Origin: Comamonas fluminis | GTDB lineage: Bacteria > Pseudomonadota > Gammaproteobacteria > Burkholderiales > Burkholderiaceae_C | NCBI RefSeq assembly: GCF_019186805.1 | Contig: NZ_CP066782.1 | Coordinates: 1 to 52,138, forward strand | Direction of reading: 5' to 3' | DNA: 52,138 nucleotides | Shown: in pieces, positions 43,328 to 49,485 of the stretch | How the letters are laid out: every line of letters starts with the position of its first letter | How positions within the stretch are numbered: position 1 is the first letter of the stretch | Translations under genes and position numbers: made by a program | The notes under the pieces: model-generated | Told to the model about the DNA's origin: nothing | Databases searched by the model: none | The model's input: only the letters and a program-made list of their open reading frames with translations

Positions 43328-44383
43328 TCAGGCCTCCTCTGCCTGTGCCTTGCTCCCGCCACGGCCAGATTTAGCTACAGGCGCACTCGCTTCCTGCGAT
43401 GCACGGTAGAGGGCCAAAGCTTGAGCAAACCGGCAAAACCCGTCCGCTACTGAGTAACGGGGATTAGGTGTCAGCTTGGAATGAGGCCACTTCTCAAGCA
43501 GATGGGGGAAGATCAGAGGGGCGCCACCGCCCGCGATCAAGACGCCATTCAGCTCACGGGCCTTGGTGCCAATCAGCTGATCGGCCTTGTTGATGATCTG
43601 AGCAGCCAGAGGCTTAACGCATTCAGTCACCGCAGCAGAGACGTCCACCTTAGAACCGAAATTGCTCACCTCTTTCGTGCGCAGTGCTTCCGTGGCTTCC
43701 ACCATCGTGATGTGCAACTTACGTGGGTCCTTCTGCAGGATGCGCTGCAACTCCTCCGCTGCAATCCGCATGCCATCGCAAGAACCAAATGCGTGCTCGA
43801 TGGGATGACCCTTCACAACCATTGCATAGTCCGAAGTGAACTGGCCGACCTCCACCACCGCCCAGCTATCTTGGTCAGGATCAACCGACGTGTCTTCACG
43901 ACCATCAGTCGTAAAAATCATCTGGTGGTATGGACCCATCGACTGCGACAAAACCCGGATTTCAGCCCCTGGCGCGAGCTGTGACAGGGTGTTGCTCAAG
44001 GCTACTTTTTGTGAAGCGTAGAAAGCAGCTGGCAGGCCCACAACGATGATCGCCTTGTCCACACCGGGCACACCAGCGTCTGCGAGCTTCTTCAAACCAC
44101 CCAAGAAAAGCGCCGAGTGTTGGTCCGAAAACACCCAGTCTTCGGTCAGACCACTCGTAGTTTCGAGACGCCCTTGAAGCTGGGCAACCTTGCCGAAGAA
44201 GTAGGCCTTGTTGTTCACCAGAACAGTTTCTTCGCGTGCTCGTGCCGCCTCCCGTTCGTCAGAAATGGCGAACGCATCAACGACGGACGATGGAAAAAGC
44301 AGCTCCTTGCGCTCCCCGTCACCCCACGACGCAACGATTTTCGTGGAGCTACGACCCACATCAAAGCCAATACATGTCTGCAT
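43328..44383 (-). CDS. parM: ParM/Alp-family actin-like segregation ATPase
   Basis: 351 residues from the ATG at 44383 with GGAGG upstream. Actin fold motifs: phosphate 1 GFDVGRSSTKIVASWG, phosphate 2 AVVEVGQFTSDYAMVV, adenosine motif LIAGGGAPLIFPHLL. ParM filaments push plasmid copies apart. It is followed by a ParR-like gene and preceded by an AT-rich repeat region that is the likely parC. Confidence 0.9.
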   Translation of the reverse strand: MQTCIGFDVGRSSTKIVASWGDGERKELLFPSSVVDAFAISDEREAARAREETVLVNNKAYFFGKVAQLQGRLETTSGLTEDWVFSDQHSALFLGGLKKLADAGVPGVDKAIIVVGLPAAFYASQKVALSNTLSQLAPGAEIRVLSQSMGPYHQMIFTTDGREDTSVDPDQDSWAVVEVGQFTSDYAMVVKGHPIEHAFGSCDGMRIAAEELQRILQKDPRKLHITMVEATEALRTKEVSNFGSKVDVSAAVTECVKPLAAQIINKADQLIGTKARELNGVLIAGGGAPLIFPHLLEKWPHSKLTPNPRYSVADGFCRFAQALALYRASQEASAPVAKSGRGGSKAQAEEA

Positions 44384-44439
44384 AAAAGAACCTCCAGGTG
44401 TGCGAAATTGATTGCTGAGCCTCGATTTGACATTGTTCA

Positions 44440-44670
44440 AAGTACATTGTCAATGGTTAATTTGTAATTGTTAATTGTTAATTTAACCATCTACCATTAA
44501 CTAAGTATCGTTGACCCATGAAACCAGTTAAGATAAGCTGAACCCGAAACAGAATAAGCAAGGTAAGACATGTCTACTTGGCCGGATAAATCCGGGTCGA
44601 TGCGCTACCGACCTGAACCATTAACCATTGACAATCAACAATTACAATTGTCAATTGTTAATAGTTACAA
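44440..44670. repeat. parC: AT-rich repeat region, candidate parC centromere
   Basis: ATTGTCAATGGTTAAT (44446-44461) recurs inverted at 44620-44635, and both are followed by TTAATTGTTAATTG-type repeats (for example TGTTAATTGTTAATTTAACC and ACAATTGTCAATTGTTAATA). The region spans the parM promoter and the first 33 codons of the rightward gene, so the repeats run into coding sequence. Iterated sites upstream of parM are how ParR-type centromeres look. Confidence 0.7.
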
Positions 44671-45244
44671 TGCCATCCTGAAGCTGGACCACATCATTGA
44701 GCAGTACGCCTATGCCCTTGAGATCATCCAACCCTCAGTGACCGGAAAGATCGCCGTTCGATTTCTGAAACGCCCCTGGGGCGGAACCGAAGGCAGGCAC
44801 CCTCAGATCATCCAGTGGTACAAAACCAGAAATGACCGCTTCCTGTATCACCGATACAAGACGAATGAAGTGCTTAACAAGGTCAAGAAATACCCGGTCT
44901 TCGCACCCGTCGAAGAGGACGTGAAAACGATCCTGCGTGAAGTCATCAGCCAGATCGAACACCGCGAGGCACTGCTTGCAGCCATCAACAACTTCAAGCG
45001 CCAGATGGCATCCATGTTCACGCGCAACGAAAGTTACATGGAAGAAAAGCAGGCTCAAATTACTGAGTGGCTACCTAAACTTAATGAGAAGCGTGAACAG
45101 CTGATCCTTGAGTGGAAAGAGTCAGTTGCAGCTGCTGAGCAAGCTCTGCCGACCGACGCAGTACCTCATCCGTCCACCCGACCCCGCATCGATATGACGG
45201 GTCGAACTCGCGGCGAAATCCACTCCACACACAAGTCGAGGTAA
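44570..45244 (+). CDS. Conserved plasmid protein of unknown function
   Basis: 224 residues. Residues 17-35 (EPLTIDNQQLQLSIVNSYNA) are encoded by the parC-like repeats. The remainder is mostly helical: ILKLDHIIEQYAYALEI, YKTRNDRFLYHRYKTNEVLNK and a long coiled coil from about residue 115. A 22-bp iteron array starts 1 bp after its stop. It could be a DNA-binding replication or partition factor; the iterons are the only hint. A later ATG at 44600 is possible. Confidence 0.6.
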   Translation: MSTWPDKSGSMRYRPEPLTIDNQQLQLSIVNSYNAILKLDHIIEQYAYALEIIQPSVTGKIAVRFLKRPWGGTEGRHPQIIQWYKTRNDRFLYHRYKTNEVLNKVKKYPVFAPVEEDVKTILREVISQIEHREALLAAINNFKRQMASMFTRNESYMEEKQAQITEWLPKLNEKREQLILEWKESVAAAEQALPTDAVPHPSTRPRIDMTGRTRGEIHSTHKSR

Positions 45245-45245
45245 C

Positions 45246-45440
45246 GTCACGTCACGTCGAAACTAAAGTCACGTCGCGTCAAATATGGAGTCACGTCACG
45301 CCACATCTGACGTCAAAAACGACGTCATTTCTGTAGTCACGTCACGTCAGAACTGAAGTCACGTCGCGTCACAACAAACGTCACGTCACATGACTTCACG
45401 TCACGCCAGAACTGAAGTCACGTCACGTCATGTCAAATCG
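45246..45440 (+). repeat. 22-bp-period iteron array GTCACGTCRCGYC
   Basis: Thirteen-base units start at 45246, 45268, 45290, 45336, 45358, 45380, 45395 and 45417. Five of the seven intervals are exactly 22 bp, one is 46 bp and one is 15 bp. The spacers are about 9 bp and AT-rich (GAAACTAAA, AAATATGGA, AGAACTGAA). Two helical turns per unit is typical of Rep or partition protein iterons. Confidence 0.88.
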
Positions 45441-45546
45441 AGACGCCCACGGCAACCCGCCTTGTCCCCTTGTCCAATCCCCCGGAGCCAACCCGTCCGG
45501 TCCCCCGGCCTGGCGCCCCGGCCCATGGCCCCTGCCATGTGGGCGG

Positions 45547-45643
45547 GCCTGCCGTCCGCCAGCTCGAAGGTGATGGCACAGGTTGCGAGCTGGCGGAAAG
45601 GCTCACCCCCTTCTAAGGCAAGGGTGGCTGGCGGACGGCAGGC
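45547..45643 (+). ncRNA. Structured GC-rich element S1 with alternative stems
   Basis: The left arm GCCTGCCGTCCGCCAGC (45547-45563) is perfectly complementary to GCTGGCGGACGGCAGGC (45627-45643). An overlapping left arm, CCGCCAGCTCG (45556-45566), is perfectly complementary to CGAGCTGGCGG (45586-45596). The two pairings share bases and exclude each other. About 190 bp around it is repeated at S2 (about 46.97-47.12 kb). Whether it acts as RNA or as folded single-stranded DNA is open. Confidence 0.6.
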
Positions 45644-45670
45644 CGCAACCGCCCTGCCCTCTGCGGGCCA

Positions 45671-45705
45671 TCACGTCACGCGATAACGTCACGTCACGTC
45701 ACGCG
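45671..45705 (+). repeat. GTCAC repeats downstream of S1
   Basis: TCACGTCACGCGATAACGTC then ACGTCACGTCACGCG, the iteron core in a shorter tandem form, lies between S1 and the leader of the first cassette gene. Confidence 0.85.
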
Positions 45706-45781
45706 AACCAACCCGCCCGATCCCCTGCCCCGTGACCTGGCTGTTGTCCACCCGGCAACCGCGGCGTCCGTTGCGGTGAAA

Positions 45782-45874
45782 CGGTAGACGGATCTCCGGC
45801 CTATCACGCACTGGATGCCCTCCTGGCAAACCGACAGTCTTCATCCCGAAGACTGCGCAAACCTGGAGAAACCC
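45782..45874 (+). promoter_or_regulatory. Shared leader, copy A
   Basis: It begins CGGTAGACGGATCTCCGGCC, holds the hairpin CAGTCTTC/GAAGACTG (45835-45855) and ends ACCTGGAGA before the ATG. The leader at 46366 has the same three parts in the same order, so the 5' untranslated regions are conserved although the proteins are not. Confidence 0.75.
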
Positions 45875-46252
45875 ATGTCCACTACTGTCCAGCCGATGTA
45901 TCACGTATGTGTGGTCAACGACCAAACGGGCGTCCGCACCATCACTACACGCTACCCCGAGGAGCACCGCGAAGCTTGCATCATCAAAAGCAAGTGCATT
46001 CCGGCCACGGGACCCCGCCGCAACTGCCTTGTGCAACTGCGCTACCCGAAAGACTGGGATCACCTCAAGCTCAAGGGCCAGCTCGACAATGAAGGAACGG
46101 CCATGATCGAAGGCAAGACAATCCTTGCTGATCAACAAGCCAACCTGTATCGATTGCTCGACACCAAAGGCAATGAAATCGGCAGCTACAAGGCCAACGT
46201 GCATTCGTGCGCCACGATCCTTGACCTGATCGCACACGCATCAGCAGACTAA
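45875..46252 (+). CDS. Cassette gene A, unknown small protein
   Basis: 125 residues starting MSTTVQPMYHVCVVNDQTGVR. It has alternating strand-like segments (NCLVQLRYPKDWDHLKLKG, TILADQQANLYRLLDTKGNEIG) and a helical C-terminus; probably a soluble alpha/beta protein with four Cys. The GGAG seven bases before the ATG fixes the start. No resemblance to a known family was recognised. Shared flanks with gene B define the cassette. Confidence 0.7.
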   Translation: MSTTVQPMYHVCVVNDQTGVRTITTRYPEEHREACIIKSKCIPATGPRRNCLVQLRYPKDWDHLKLKGQLDNEGTAMIEGKTILADQQANLYRLLDTKGNEIGSYKANVHSCATILDLIAHASAD

Positions 46253-46281
46253 AGCTAGGGCTTCGCCCAGCTCAACCCACC

Positions 46282-46318
46282 AAGCCCAGCAACTCAATCC
46301 TTTGAGTTCTGGGCTTTT
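46282..46318 (+). terminator. Cassette terminator A
   Basis: AAGCCCAGCAACTCAA / TTTGAGTTCTGGGCTTTTT. It is almost identical to the terminator after gene B, including the flanking CCCACC. Confidence 0.9.
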
Positions 46319-46365
46319 TCTATGGCCGTGCCCACCATCGGCGCCGGCAAACCGTCACTCTGCGA

Positions 46366-46458
46366 CGGTAGACGGATCTCCGACCTGGCACGCACAGGAT
46401 GCACCGAAGCAACGCGACAGTCTTCACCCCGAAGACGGCACACCTGGAGATCGAAATC
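46366..46458 (+). promoter_or_regulatory. Shared leader, copy B
   Basis: CGGTAGACGGATCTCCGACC at 46366, hairpin GTCTTC-ACCCC-GAAGAC (46420-46436), then CACCTGGAGA before the ATG at 46459. It aligns over its length with the leader of gene A. Confidence 0.75.
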
Positions 46459-46854
46459 ATGACCCCCTCGCAAGCCTATGTGACCCAAACCGACACAGCC
46501 TATCTAGGCGTTTATTTGTTCCACCACGACAGGGGCGCCGCTGACCCTACACCCAAGGACCAGCTTTTCTACCTGCTCGGACCCGAACGTAAATGGATCA
46601 AATGCCCCAAAGGACTTACCCAAGTTCACGAAGCGAACAAGTTGTTCATGGACGTGTGCTCGGTCTACAACGATGATATGGATGACTGGTACGGCCTCGT
46701 CGTAGACAAGGATGGAAACGTCACGCATCGCTCGCTCACAGCTCGCCTGGTTGAGCGCTGCATCTACCTCGGACACGAGAAAGACAAGCACCTTGCTACT
46801 GGCCCCCTGAATATCTCTGCTATTCGCGGGATGCCACCTCTGCCTATCAACTGA
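46459..46854 (+). CDS. Cassette gene B, unknown small protein
   Basis: 131 residues, MTPSQAYVTQTDTAYLGVYL. Segments DQLFYLLGPERKWIKCPKG and DDWYGLVVDKDGNVTHRSL suggest beta strands; the tail is Pro-rich. It is unrelated in sequence to gene A and of unknown function, but it has the same kind of leader and terminator. Acidic, soluble, no signal peptide. Confidence 0.7.
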   Translation: MTPSQAYVTQTDTAYLGVYLFHHDRGAADPTPKDQLFYLLGPERKWIKCPKGLTQVHEANKLFMDVCSVYNDDMDDWYGLVVDKDGNVTHRSLTARLVERCIYLGHEKDKHLATGPLNISAIRGMPPLPIN

Positions 46855-46869
46855 TAGCTCTACCCCACC

Positions 46870-46906
46870 AAGCCCAGCAACTCAATTTTTGAGTTCTGGG
46901 CTTTTT
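46870..46906 (+). terminator. Cassette terminator B
   Basis: AAGCCCAGCAACTCAA / TTGAGTTCTGGGCTTTTT, near identical to terminator A. Confidence 0.9.
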
Positions 46907-47010
46907 CATTGGTCAACCCGCCCGGTCCCCCGGCCAAGTGCCCCGGCCACGGCCCCCAGCTGCAGCCCCCGGCCTGGCGCCCCGGCCCATGGCCCATGTC
47001 ATGTGGGTGG

Positions 47011-47107
47011 GCCTGCCGTCCGCCAGCTCGAAGGTGATGGCACAGGTTGCGAGCTGGCGGAAAGGCTCACCCGTTTCTAAGCCATGGGGGGCTGGCGAAC
47101 GGCAGGC
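47011..47107 (+). ncRNA. Structured GC-rich element S2
   Basis: Second copy of S1: the left arm is identical (47011-47027), the inner arm CGAGCTGGCGG is conserved, and the distal arm GCTGGCGAACGGCAGGC has one change. The upstream CCGGCCTGGCGCCCCGGCCC is also shared with S1. The folding options are the same as for S1. Confidence 0.6.
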
Positions 47108-47129
47108 CTCGACCGCTCTGCCCATCAAG

Positions 47130-47183
47130 ACGTGACGTGACGTCATATCACGTCAAATGACGTCATATCACGTCACGTCACGT
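47130..47183 (+). repeat. GTCAC/TGACGTCA repeats downstream of S2
   Basis: TGACGTCATATCACGTCA occurs twice, at 47138 and 47158 (20 bp apart), followed by CACGTCACGTCACGTT. The place relative to S2 and gene C equals that of 45671-45705 relative to S1 and gene A. Confidence 0.85.
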
Positions 47184-47264
47184 TATCCGCTTCAGGTTCC
47201 GGCGCAACGGATGCCCAAACGCAATTCGTTCGCCTTTACAGGCATATCCACCTGGAGAAATTTC

Positions 47265-47867
47265 ATGCAAATCACTACATTCAAGCAAATCTGTGGCCGC
47301 GTCTATCGTGCAACTTGCGTTGCTCTGGACAAGCTTCTGATTGGAGACTGGGAATGGAAATGGGTTGGTAAAGGCGATGTCCTTTTCACCCGTGAAATCG
47401 AGATCGATGGCATCACGTATGTTGCAGACCTGAGCATTGATCGTGAAACCCGTCCACTGCACCTTGGTTCTTTCGGCACCGACGAAAAGCCTGGCTCACT
47501 GGATTGCGGTGATGGTCGCTACTACTACCCCGAGAAGACGGAAGGAAAGTTGATCGCTGAAATGGTTGCGCACGGGATGACAGGCCGACAAGCCTGCCGC
47601 GAAGCACGCCGCCAAATTGACAACGCATACTTCTGGGCAAGTAGCTTTGGCACTGATTGGTTCTACTACAAGCTCAACATGATGGCTAAGAGTGGTGAGC
47701 TTCCTTTGGCTCAAATCTCGCTCTCTGGCATCAACGCAAAGCTGTATGGACTGAAGATGGACCCGCAGATCGATCATCTCTTCTACAAGCTCCTCACGGA
47801 AGCTAAGCAAGACGTTGTGAAAGCTCTGGCCCAGATCAATGTGAATCGACCAGAGTTTTCTAGATAG
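47265..47867 (+). CDS. Cassette gene C, unknown protein, 3' end probably altered by an IS
   Basis: 200 residues from the ATG at 47265 (GGAG eight bases upstream, within ACCTGGAGA as in genes A and B). Strand-rich start (LLIGDWEWKWVGKGDVLFTR, GITYVADLSIDRETR), then GKLIAEMVAHGMTGRQACREARR and an aromatic, helical C-terminal half. No family recognised. The last codons and the TAG stop lie in what looks like the left end of the following IS3 element, so the native tail may be lost. Confidence 0.65.
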   Translation: MQITTFKQICGRVYRATCVALDKLLIGDWEWKWVGKGDVLFTREIEIDGITYVADLSIDRETRPLHLGSFGTDEKPGSLDCGDGRYYYPEKTEGKLIAEMVAHGMTGRQACREARRQIDNAYFWASSFGTDWFYYKLNMMAKSGELPLAQISLSGINAKLYGLKMDPQIDHLFYKLLTEAKQDVVKALAQINVNRPEFSR

Positions 47868-47904
47868 CCCAAAGCCTCCTATTTCCGTTCCAATAGGAGT
47901 CCTT

Positions 47905-48183
47905 ATGAGCAGTCAACGTTACCCCGAAGAGTTCAGGATTGAAGCGGCCAAGCAAATCCTGGAGCACGGCCACAGCGTGGCCGATGTCTCACGCCGTCTC
48001 GGCGTGAGTTCGCATAGCTTGTACAAATGGGTTCGCCAGCAACAAATCCCTGCTGCGCAGCGATCCCAGCAACTCAGCCAAAGCGAAGAACTACGTCGCC
48101 TGAAGGCCGAGCTCAAGCGGGTCACCGAGGAGCGTGACATCCTAAAAAAAGCGGCGGCGTACTTCGCTCGCCAGTCCGACTGA
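47905..48183 (+). CDS. IS3-family OrfA
   Basis: 92 residues. The HTH is near residues 20-45 (GHSVADVSRRLGVSSHSLYKW), followed by a leucine-zipper helix (LRRLKAELKRVTEERDILKKA) typical of OrfA. AGGAG lies upstream of the ATG. The A7 run at 48144-48150 within the zipper is the expected -1 frameshift site. Confidence 0.92.
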   Translation: MSSQRYPEEFRIEAAKQILEHGHSVADVSRRLGVSSHSLYKWVRQQQIPAAQRSQQLSQSEELRRLKAELKRVTEERDILKKAAAYFARQSD

Positions 48184-49055
48184 AGTACGCCTTCATTGCC
48201 AAACATCAGAAGGTCTACAGCGTTTTGCGGATGTGCCGCATGCTGCAATTGCACCCCAGCGGCTATTACGCTTGGAAGGCCAATCCAGAAAGCAAGCGAG
48301 CGGCCGATGATCGCCGATTGCTGGGCTTACTCAAGCAAGCTTGGCTTGAGAGTGGCGGTGTCTATGGCTATCGCAAGCTGACCTTGGATATGCGTGACCT
48401 GGGTGAGAGCTGCAGCAAGCATCGCGTTGCCAAGCTGCTGCGACATGAAGGCCTCAAAGCCCAGAGAGGCTATGGCAGACGACCACGCTCACGAGGTGGC
48501 GCAGCGGCCATCGTGGCACCAAACCTGCTTCAACAGCAATTTAAAGTCAGCGAACCCAATATGGTCTGGGTCACTGACATCACGTATGTCTCGACACACG
48601 AAGGTTGGTTGTATCTAGCTGCAGTGATTGACCTGTACTCCCGGCAAGTTGTTGGCTGGTCTACCGGCAGCCGCATTGATACGCAGCTTGTGCTGGATGC
48701 ACTACATATGGCGGTCTGGCGCAGAAGGCCCAGTGGCATGGTCGTGGTTCACTCTGACCAAGGCTGCCAATTCACCAGTCATGAATGGCAGCGTTTCTTG
48801 AGTAGCCACAACCTGGAACCCAGCATGAGCAGACGAGGTAACTGTCACGACAATGCCGTGGCGGAGAGTTTCTTCCAGCTGCTCAAACGTGAACGCATTC
48901 GCAGAAAAACCTATGCCACAAGGCAGGAAGCACGCAGCGATGTCTTCAGCTACATCGAGATGTTCTACAACCCCATCCGCAGACATTCGTCTGCGGATGG
49001 CCTGTCTCCGATAGAGTTCGAGAGACGCAATTCCGTGAGGCTTGAAGCATTCTAG
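48147..49055 (+). CDS. IS3-family OrfB (DDE integrase), made by -1 frameshift
   Basis: The frame opens within orfA at the A-AAA-AAG slippery site, giving an OrfAB fusion. HTH_21 (SGVYGYRKLTLD-type: GGVYGYRKLTLDMRDLG), then the rve core with MVWVTDITYV (D), VVHSDQGCQF (D) and GNCHDNAVAESFFQLLK (E). The final part, YNPIRRHSSADGLSPIEFE, is typical. The catalytic residues are intact. Confidence 0.92.
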   Translation, partial: KSGGVLRSPVRLKYAFIAKHQKVYSVLRMCRMLQLHPSGYYAWKANPESKRAADDRRLLGLLKQAWLESGGVYGYRKLTLDMRDLGESCSKHRVAKLLRHEGLKAQRGYGRRPRSRGGAAAIVAPNLLQQQFKVSEPNMVWVTDITYVSTHEGWLYLAAVIDLYSRQVVGWSTGSRIDTQLVLDALHMAVWRRRPSGMVVVHSDQGCQFTSHEWQRFLSSHNLEPSMSRRGNCHDNAVAESFFQLLKRERIRRKTYATRQEARSDVFSYIEMFYNPIRRHSSADGLSPIEFERRNSVRLEAF

Positions 49056-49059
49056 GAAA

Positions 49060-49419
49060 GGCTGGTCGATTCAGGGCGACCTCAACGACTTGGCCTACTA
49101 CCGCGTCGAAAAATTGCGCTTCGCGTCAAAGGGTGGCCGTGAGAAAGACCGTAGCGTGATCGTGTTCAACAGCCGGATCACGATCAAGGGCATCCCCGAG
49201 CAAGCCTACGACTACATGGTGAACGGGAAAAGCGCCATCGAGTGGGTGATGGATCGGTATGAGGCCGCCACCGACAAGGAAAGCGGCATCAAGGACGATC
49301 CGAACGAGTGGTGCCGAGAAAGTAACGACCCCGCCTACATCCTGAACCTGCTCAAGCGTGTCATCCGCGTGAGCATGGATACGGTCGAGATCGTCGGAGG
49401 CCTGCCTTCGATCCAGTGA
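49060..49419 (+). pseudogene. Type ISP restriction-modification enzyme, C-terminal remnant
   Basis: About 119 codons: YRVEKLRFASKGGREKDRSV, FNSRITIKGIPEQAYDYMVN, GKSAIEWVMDRYEAATDKES, DDPNEWCRESNDPAYILNLL, RVSMDTVEIVGGLPS. This matches the C-terminal specificity domain of single-chain type ISP enzymes (LlaBIII-like). The nuclease, helicase and methylase parts are missing, cut by the IS3 element. As it stands it is non-functional. Confidence 0.8.
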
Positions 49420-49485
49420 TGTCAGTATTCATCGGTGTAAGGCTGCACAGATAGCCGCACCATGTCGAGCAAATCAGGGAGGAAT

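Larger units (their letters stand above)
47858..49056 (+). mobile_element. IS3-family insertion sequence
   Basis: About 1.2 kb with orfA and orfB. Imperfect ends CTAGATAGCCCAAAGCCTCC on the left and (reverse complement) CTAGAATGCTTCAAGCCTCA on the right give the approximate borders. It separates cassette gene C from a restriction gene remnant, and both flanking genes look truncated. Confidence 0.75.

Noticed and set aside
45246..45440. Possible CRISPR array
   Set aside because: Units are 13 bp with about 9-bp AT-rich gaps and imperfect copies; there are no unique 25-40-bp spacers and no cas genes. It fits iterons.
45689..46237. 182-codon minus-strand frame across cassette gene A
   Set aside because: No ribosome site, and it crosses the conserved leader hairpin; gene A on the plus strand has the GGAG, leader and terminator.
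45460..47867. Diversity-generating retroelement
   Set aside because: No reverse transcriptase or template/variable repeat pair is present; the repeated parts are non-coding.
47858..49056. IS3 element as part of the cassette array
   Set aside because: It lacks the leader, GTCAC repeats and cassette terminator, and its ends interrupt genes on both sides, so it is a later insertion.
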